Source of the DNA: Myxococcales bacterium | Lineage (GTDB): Bacteria > Myxococcota_A > Polyangia > Polyangiales > Ga0077539 | Direction of reading: 5' to 3' | DNA: 64,000 nucleotides | NCBI GenBank assembly: GCA_016793325.1 | Contig: JAEUKI010000004.1 | Span: 1-64,000, forward strand | In this document: positions 59,085 to 64,000 of the stretch, in pieces | How the letters are laid out: each line of letters opens with the position of its first letter | Numbering within the stretch: the first letter of the stretch is position 1 | Notes under the pieces: model-generated | Seen by the model: only the letters and a program-made list of their open reading frames with translations | The model's database searches: none | Told to the model about the DNA's origin: nothing | Made by a program: the position numbers and the translations under genes

Positions 59085-61892
59085 CTACGCGATGACGACC
59101 AGCGTCGCGATGTCGAGCCGGTAGCCGTTGGGCCGCGTTTCGATCAGCGATTTGCGTGTCGCTTTGCGGAGCGCGCTCACCGTCACCCGCACTCGATTCG
59201 CGCGCGAGTCGGCCGAGGCGCGCTCGCTTCCCCAGCCCGCGGCGAAGAGCGCGTCGATCGAGACACCCTCGCCGGGAGCCCGCGCGCGACGCTCGGCGAG
59301 CTCTCGGAGAATGCGACGCTCCGCGCCCCTCGCGATTTCGACCCGCGCTCCGTCGATCTCGATCCACGCCCCGTCTTCGGCGACGCGCACGCCGGCCGCG
59401 GCGCCCGCGTCCCAGCTCCGTTCGAGTCGATCGAAGCCCGCGATCGCGACGCGAAGCGCGTGACGTACGCCTGGTTCGGGGCGCGCTTCGAGCCGACGAG
59501 TCGCCTCGTCTCGAAGCGCGCGGAGCTTCGCTCGGGCATCGCCGTTAGAAGGGCGCTCGTTCGCGTCGAGGCTCGATCGTTGTCGAAGGATCTCGAGGCT
59601 CTCGAGCACGAGGGCCGCACCGCCCGCTTCGTTCGCGAGTCGTTCGGCGAGGTCGAACAGGGATCGCGCTTCGTCCGGCTCGGCCGACGCGTCTGCGCAC
59701 GCGCCCAGCCCGAGATAAAACGTCGCGGCGGCGATCCCGTCTCCTGTGCGCTCGTGCAGCGCGCACGCGGCGCGCAACCAACGCCGCGCCTCTTCGAGGT
59801 TTCCCGCTTCGAGTTCGACCGAACCGAGGTAGCCCGAGTGCTGCGCCTCGTGCCATAGGTCTCCGATGCGGCGGTGCTCGTCGATCGACGCGAGGAGCCT
59901 CGCGCGCGCTTCCTCGTGAAATCCCAGCTCGAGGAGCACGAGGCCGAGCTCGCCCGTGTACGCCGCGTGAAGCCGTTGCGGACCGACGTCCGCGAGCACC
60001 ACCAGCGCCTGTTCGAGGTTGGCGCGCGCCGACGCGAGCTGCCCGAGCTTGAACGCCGACCAGCCGAGGTACCCGAGCAGTCGGCCCTGCGCGACGCGAT
60101 CGTCGTCCGCGAGCGCGAGGGCGAGCGCCCTTTCGAAATGCGCACGAGACGACGACAGATCGCTCGCCAACATCGAAGAGAGCCCCTTGGCTTCGAGCAG
60201 CGCGATCCGACCGCTCGCTTGCGCGCGCGACGCGAGTCCCTCTGCCTCTCGCAATCGCGCCGCTGCGACGTCGGCGCGGTTCGCATAGTCCGCGGCGATC
60301 GCGAGGCGCGCGAGCACGAACACCAGCGACGTGACGTCTCCGTCCGCACGATACAGACGCTCGGCGCGCTCGTACGCCTCGACCGCTTCGTAGTTGCGCC
60401 CCGCGGCGATGGCCGTGCGTCCTTGCCACGCGTACGCATCGGCCCGGTATCGCGCGCTCGCGTCGGACACTGTGTCGGCGCACGCGTGGACGAGATCGAG
60501 GTATCGCGCGCCGTCCCCGCGCGCTGCGCACAACGATCCGAGGCACACCAACGCGCGCGCGACATGGTCGGGTCGACGGTCGTTGTGTCGGGTCGCATCG
60601 GTGATCACCGCGTGAAGGTTCTCTTCTTCGAGGGCGAGCGCGCGAACGGCGGACGACGCTCCGCGGGTCGCGCGCGCGATGTTCGCTTCGGCGTGCGTCA
60701 GGACCGCGTCGGCGTGCGCGTGAATCGCGTCGCGCGCGTCGGTCGACGCGTCGAGCCTCTCGCGTGCGTGCTCGCGCACCGGCTCGAGGAGCCGAAACCG
60801 TCTCCCCGCGGCAACGCCCGTTGGTTCGAACGCATGGATCAGCGACTTCTCGACGAGGCCCTGCACCGCGTCGATCGCCGCGAGCCGTCGCGACACACGA
60901 CGCTCGCGCGCGACGCTCGCGTCCTCTGTCGGCGGATCGCGCTCTTCGGCGACGATCGCCTCCGCGTGATCCAGCGAAAATCCCCCACGAAACAGCGATG
61001 CCCGCGCGAGGAGCCGTCGCTCAGGTTCGTCGAGCAACGCCCACGATTGATCGATCACCGCGCGCAGACCACGCGCTTTGCCGCGCGCGCTCAGCAGGTC
61101 CAGCGACCGGTCGAGCAGCTCGGCGAGCTCGCGCGTCGTCGTGACCGCCATGCGAACCGCCGCGAGCTCGATCGCCAACGGAAGCCCTTCGAGCCGTCGA
61201 ACGACCTCTGCCACCGCGACGACTTCGTCCCCGTTGGGCGCGAACCGCGGATGCGCTGCGCGGGCGCGCTCGACGAAGAGCCGTACGGCGTCGAGCTGCA
61301 TCACGGCGGCGGGCGACGTCGTGGCGGTGTGTACGTCGCCCACGGCGAGCGGCGCGACATCGAAGAGCACCTCGCCCGAGACGCCGAGCGACTCGCGCGA
61401 GGTCACAACGAACGTGCAACGAGGCGCCGATGCGAGCCACGCTTCGATCGCGACGCGCAGGGGTGCGAGGAGGTGCTCGGCGTTGTCGAGAATCACGAGG
61501 ATTTTTCCTCGCCGCGCGAGCGCCGCGCCGGCTCGCGTGCGTCGCGCATCCGCGTCCGTGTCGCCTTCGGACGGCGGCTCTCCGAGCGCGTCGAGCAACG
61601 CTGACGCGACGTCGCTGTCCCCCCGAAGAGACGCGAGCTCGACGAAGCACGACGCGATCCCCGCGCGCTGCGCGTGAGCGCGACCCCACTCGATCGCGAG
61701 GCGTGTCTTGCCGACGCCGGGCGCTCCGCGAAGGGTCACGAGTCTCGCGCTGCGCCCCACGGTCGCGTCGATCGCCGAGAGCTCCACGCGACGACCGATG
61801 AACGACGTCGTGGGCAGCGGAATCGCGCGCGGCTCTACAGCGGGCACCTCCGGACTGTAGCCCTCGGGCGGCACCCAGCGCGACGCGCGCAT
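59085..61892 (-). CDS. NB-ARC ATPase/TPR regulator with C-terminal winged helix
   Basis: A 935-residue STAND-type regulator. NTPase about 30-320: Walker A GAPGVGKTRLAIEW (about 56-69), Walker B KILVILDNAEH, 'RCTFVVTSRESLG' (sensor) and 'LEGLPLAIELAAVRM' (GLPLA motif). Helical/TPR repeats follow, about 330-800 ('GYLGWSAFKLGQLASARANL' and so on). The C-terminal ~95 residues are an OmpR-type winged helix ('VSIDALFAAGWGSERASADS' then 'RVRVTVSALRKATRKSLIET'). ATP-switched transcriptional regulator; the DNA-binding domain is at the C-terminus, not the N-terminus as in SARP/AfsR. ATG 61892 starts 8 nt after the fibrinogen-like gene. Confidence 0.88.
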   Translation of the reverse strand: MRASRWVPPEGYSPEVPAVEPRAIPLPTTSFIGRRVELSAIDATVGRSARLVTLRGAPGVGKTRLAIEWGRAHAQRAGIASCFVELASLRGDSDVASALLDALGEPPSEGDTDADARRTRAGAALARRGKILVILDNAEHLLAPLRVAIEAWLASAPRCTFVVTSRESLGVSGEVLFDVAPLAVGDVHTATTSPAAVMQLDAVRLFVERARAAHPRFAPNGDEVVAVAEVVRRLEGLPLAIELAAVRMAVTTTRELAELLDRSLDLLSARGKARGLRAVIDQSWALLDEPERRLLARASLFRGGFSLDHAEAIVAEERDPPTEDASVARERRVSRRLAAIDAVQGLVEKSLIHAFEPTGVAAGRRFRLLEPVREHARERLDASTDARDAIHAHADAVLTHAEANIARATRGASSAVRALALEEENLHAVITDATRHNDRRPDHVARALVCLGSLCAARGDGARYLDLVHACADTVSDASARYRADAYAWQGRTAIAAGRNYEAVEAYERAERLYRADGDVTSLVFVLARLAIAADYANRADVAAARLREAEGLASRAQASGRIALLEAKGLSSMLASDLSSSRAHFERALALALADDDRVAQGRLLGYLGWSAFKLGQLASARANLEQALVVLADVGPQRLHAAYTGELGLVLLELGFHEEARARLLASIDEHRRIGDLWHEAQHSGYLGSVELEAGNLEEARRWLRAACALHERTGDGIAAATFYLGLGACADASAEPDEARSLFDLAERLANEAGGAALVLESLEILRQRSSLDANERPSNGDARAKLRALRDEATRRLEARPEPGVRHALRVAIAGFDRLERSWDAGAAAGVRVAEDGAWIEIDGARVEIARGAERRILRELAERRARAPGEGVSIDALFAAGWGSERASADSRANRVRVTVSALRKATRKSLIETRPNGYRLDIATLVVIA

Positions 61893-61900
61893 CGTGTGGG

Positions 61901-63274
61901 CTACCGAACGGCGATCGTGAAGCGACGGTTCGCCTCGCACCCCGCCATCGGATCATCCGAGCGGTCGCAGTTGTCCGCGAGGGGGTTTGCGAAGGCGGCG
62001 TAGAGCGCAGACGTCGTTCCGTTGACGCAGACGCGGCCCCAGGAGTTTGCCGTCGGAGTCCACGGTCCTGTGCAGCCGTAGCTCGCCATCAACGCGTAGC
62101 CGTAGCGAAGCGTGCGAGGCGTCGCGGTCGTTCCAGGAAGCACCACGGAGTTTACCGTCTCGTCGACGCTCTCGTAGCGAAACGGCGCTTGCACACGCCA
62201 GTTCGGCGGCATCCCGAAGCGAACTGCGGGAACCGACGCGACCACGGGCTGCGTTGCCATCGTGGTGTCGCGCAGCGCGAGCAGCGCCTGCGCGGCGGAC
62301 ATTCGCAGCGTGGGATCCGTCACTGTGTAGTCGAGCGTCCGCGAGTTTTGATTGCGGTCGGGCGCGACGAAGATGAGCGTCCATCCGCCACCATCGGTGT
62401 CCATGTCACACGACACCGTGTACGGCGCGAGCGAGCCTGCTCCTGGACCATCGGGGTCGATCGTGTAGCTCCCGCTCGGGAGCGTCGGCGCAGCCACGTG
62501 CAGGTCCCGGCAGCTGCGTGGAACGGTGCACATCGACGCCGCGCACACGCGGCCCGGGCAGTTTGTCGCGCACGCGCCGCAGTTGTCGGGGTCGCTCGAG
62601 ATGTCCGTCTCGCACCCGTTGCTCGCGACGCCGTCACAATCACTGAACCCGGGCAAGCACGCGATCGTGCATCGCCCGAGCGCGCACGCGCCGGTTGCGT
62701 TCGGAGCGCCCGAGCACGTTTGGCCGCACCGCCCGCAGTGGGTTGCGCTCGTGCGCACGTCGACCTCGCAGCCGTTGGACATGTCGCCGTCGCAGCTCGC
62801 GAAGCCCGTCACGCACACGGGCGCGCACCGACCCGCCGCGCACACGGCGGTGGCGTTGGCGCCTGCGCTGCAGGTGGCTCCGCAGGCTCCGCAGTGCGAG
62901 AGGCTCGTCGAGAGATCGACGCAGACCGACGCGCATCGAGCCTCTCCCGGAGCACACGCGGTGTCGGGCATCGGTGCATCGACGCTCGGGACATCGACGA
63001 TCGAAACATCGGGGCTCGCGACATCCACGAGAGGGACATCGAGGCTCGGGACATCGATGGTTGTGCTGTCGGATTCAACGACGTCGGCATCGGAGCTCGA
63101 CACATCCGCGAGGACATCGGCCGCGTCCCGCGTCGAAGGCGCGTCGCCGAAGCCGCTGTCGCTCGAAGTGGGGGTCGAGCACGCGAGCAGCGCAGCGCAG
63201 AGCGCGAGCGCAGCCAACGCGGCGGACGACGGGCGGGGTGCGACGTCGGCAGAAGTGCGAAGATGTTCGTTCAT
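61901..63274 (-). CDS. Fibrinogen-like domain lipoprotein with Cys-rich modules
   Basis: A 457-residue lipoprotein; lipobox LLAC (Cys32). Asp/Ser/Val stalk (about 35-105, with repeated Asp-Val-Pro-Ser units), then Cys-rich modules ('NATAVCAAGRCAPVCVTGF', 'CDGVASNGCETDIS'; about 107-245). Residues about 250-457 resemble a fibrinogen-related domain: 'SCRDLHVAAPTLPSGSYTID', 'YTVSCDMDTDGGGWTLIF' (the GGWTL hallmark), and a C-terminal part with 'RYGYALMASYGCTGPWTPTA' and 'RRFTIAVR'. AGGAGG lies about 9 nt before ATG 63274. Upstream partner of the STAND regulator (8-nt gap). Probably a surface recognition protein. Confidence 0.85.
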   Translation of the reverse strand: MNEHLRTSADVAPRPSSAALAALALCAALLACSTPTSSDSGFGDAPSTRDAADVLADVSSSDADVVESDSTTIDVPSLDVPLVDVASPDVSIVDVPSVDAPMPDTACAPGEARCASVCVDLSTSLSHCGACGATCSAGANATAVCAAGRCAPVCVTGFASCDGDMSNGCEVDVRTSATHCGRCGQTCSGAPNATGACALGRCTIACLPGFSDCDGVASNGCETDISSDPDNCGACATNCPGRVCAASMCTVPRSCRDLHVAAPTLPSGSYTIDPDGPGAGSLAPYTVSCDMDTDGGGWTLIFVAPDRNQNSRTLDYTVTDPTLRMSAAQALLALRDTTMATQPVVASVPAVRFGMPPNWRVQAPFRYESVDETVNSVVLPGTTATPRTLRYGYALMASYGCTGPWTPTANSWGRVCVNGTTSALYAAFANPLADNCDRSDDPMAGCEANRRFTIAVR

Positions 63275-63574
63275 TGGGGCAAAACCTCCTCGAAGCGCAC
63301 CGCAGCGCGTAGGTTCGCGCGGTGTGTTCACTCGATCGAATGAGCCCGCAGACGACCGTTGCTTCCGATCGGGTGCGGCGTTGAGTGAAACGTCGAAGGG
63401 GCCTGCCCGCGTTGCGCGTAAGGGCATTACGGCACGTAAACGAGCATTAATTCTCGCGCGCCCGAGCCGTTGTCGTCGCGGGTGCTTCGAGTCATCGCTG
63501 CGCTGGGCAGCGGGGTCACGCGAGCGCGCTTCGGAGCTGCGCGATCGACTGTTGCAAGCGCTGTCGCGCTGAGG
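63275..63574. other. Intergenic region, nothing recognised
   Basis: A 300-bp gap upstream of the fibrinogen-like gene, which should contain its promoter. An A+T-rich spot (CATTAATTCTCG near 63447) is the only candidate promoter-like feature. No palindrome or gene is supported; open frames here are chance frames. Confidence 0.35.
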
Positions 63575-64000
63575 TCACCCCGTTCGCACGCCGTCGAACG
63601 CGCTCGGATCTCGAGAGCGTGCATACGCGAGGAACTCGGCGAACCGTCCGCGCGTCGCGTCGTGGCATCGCGCGAGGCGTTCGAGCGGATCGACTGCTGT
63701 GGTGAGCCCGTTGGCGATGGTCTGAACGACATCGATCGCCCGAGGATGCGACCGCTCCATCGGCGGAACGACCATCGAGAATCCCGGTCGAAGCCAACGA
63801 AACTCCCACGCGAGCCAGAACAACTGCCAGTGTACGAGCTCTTCGACAGCGCAGCTCAGCGAGGCGACAGTGTTCGGTGTGTCTACGTGCGCGAAGCACG
63901 CGAGCAGCGTCCGGCGTGGCCCGAGCTCGTGCGCGATCGACGCGCGCCGGGGTCCATCCGCGAGCACGCGCTGCAGGTCGTCGTCGCGGATCGCGTGATC
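63575..64000 (-). CDS. Hypothetical protein, N-terminus outside window
   Basis: A leftward frame open to the window edge (from 64000, reading DHAIRDDDLQRVLADGPRRA) with at least 141 residues. The sequence is protein-like ('LACFAHVDTPNTVASLSCAV', 'EELVHWQLFWLAWEFRWLRP', 'VVQTIANGLTTAVDPLERLA'), with a Trp-rich hydrophobic helix in the middle and several His residues. I do not recognise the family. An in-frame GTG at 63967 is possible, but the frame and character continue upstream, so it is treated as partial. Confidence 0.6.
   Translation of the reverse strand, partial: DHAIRDDDLQRVLADGPRRASIAHELGPRRTLLACFAHVDTPNTVASLSCAVEELVHWQLFWLAWEFRWLRPGFSMVVPPMERSHPRAIDVVQTIANGLTTAVDPLERLARCHDATRGRFAEFLAYARSRDPSAFDGVRTG

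Noticed and set aside
1..64000. tRNA or rRNA genes
   Set aside because: Intergenic regions were read for T-loop-like motifs and long conserved RNA sequence; none was convincing.

Overview
This 64 kb window is very G+C-rich and looks like chromosome from a myxobacterium (Myxococcota, probably the Polyangiales/Sandaracinaceae side). The clues are many secreted lipoproteins on Asp-rich 'DTG' stalks, MopE/Cys-rich/RCC1/FG-GAP/TIG repeat proteins, a MYXO-CTERM-like tail, two Hanks-type Ser/Thr kinases, DUF1592-DUF1552 pairs, an ECF sigma/FecR pair, and a ceramide-type glucosyltransferase. Assignment is by gene style only; there is no rRNA, and I saw no convincing tRNA.

Layout. 0-5 kb: an inverted-repeat element, two small unknown genes, and a lipoprotein-type/catalytic pair of M16 peptidases. 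5-7 kb: ruvA-ruvB (Holliday-junction branch migration; ruvC is absent here). 7-14 kb: PEGA-like membrane protein, GON-domain lipoprotein, Cys-rich lipoprotein, MopE/beta-helix lipoprotein, two small lipoproteins, and a short beta-carbonic-anhydrase-like protein. 14.4-15.4 kb: an intact RAYT (REP-associated tyrosine transposase) inside a 1-kb inverted-repeat element. 15.6-18.3 kb: ECF sigma, FecR-like and secreted-protein operon. 18.3-22.8 kb: leftward DUF1592-DUF1552-RCC1 operon. 23.4-24.6 kb: a broken RAYT among inverted and tandem repeats. 24.6-28.2 kb: unknown secreted and membrane proteins and a polyhydroxyalkanoate-system protein. 28.3-34.8 kb: four-gene leftward operon (glucosyltransferase, BNR/YCF48-type propeller, membrane protein, FG-GAP lipoprotein). 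35.2-39.4 kb: TatD nuclease, a 478-bp inverted-repeat insertion, SH3 protein, SpoU methyltransferase and kinase. 39.8-46.8 kb: barrel-like protein, methyltransferase, Hsp33, REC-XRE regulator, cytochrome-fused glucose/sorbosone dehydrogenase, SRPBCC and AraC proteins. 47.4-57.2 kb: WD40 membrane protein, carotenoid-type desaturase, Nudix, CinA, second kinase, Tat-exported cupin. 57.7-64 kb: TIG-repeat surface protein, NB-ARC/TPR regulator with a C-terminal DNA-binding domain, fibrinogen-like lipoprotein, and a partial gene at the edge.

Two themes stand out. First, nearly every long intergenic gap carries a palindromic or inverted-repeat element: two RAYT loci plus at least seven non-coding families. 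One REP-like family has four copies, and one of those abuts the broken RAYT. Second, the secretome carries animal-extracellular-matrix-like modules (GON, fibrinogen-type) on lipoprotein stalks. All functional statements rest on motif reading by eye; no database search was run.
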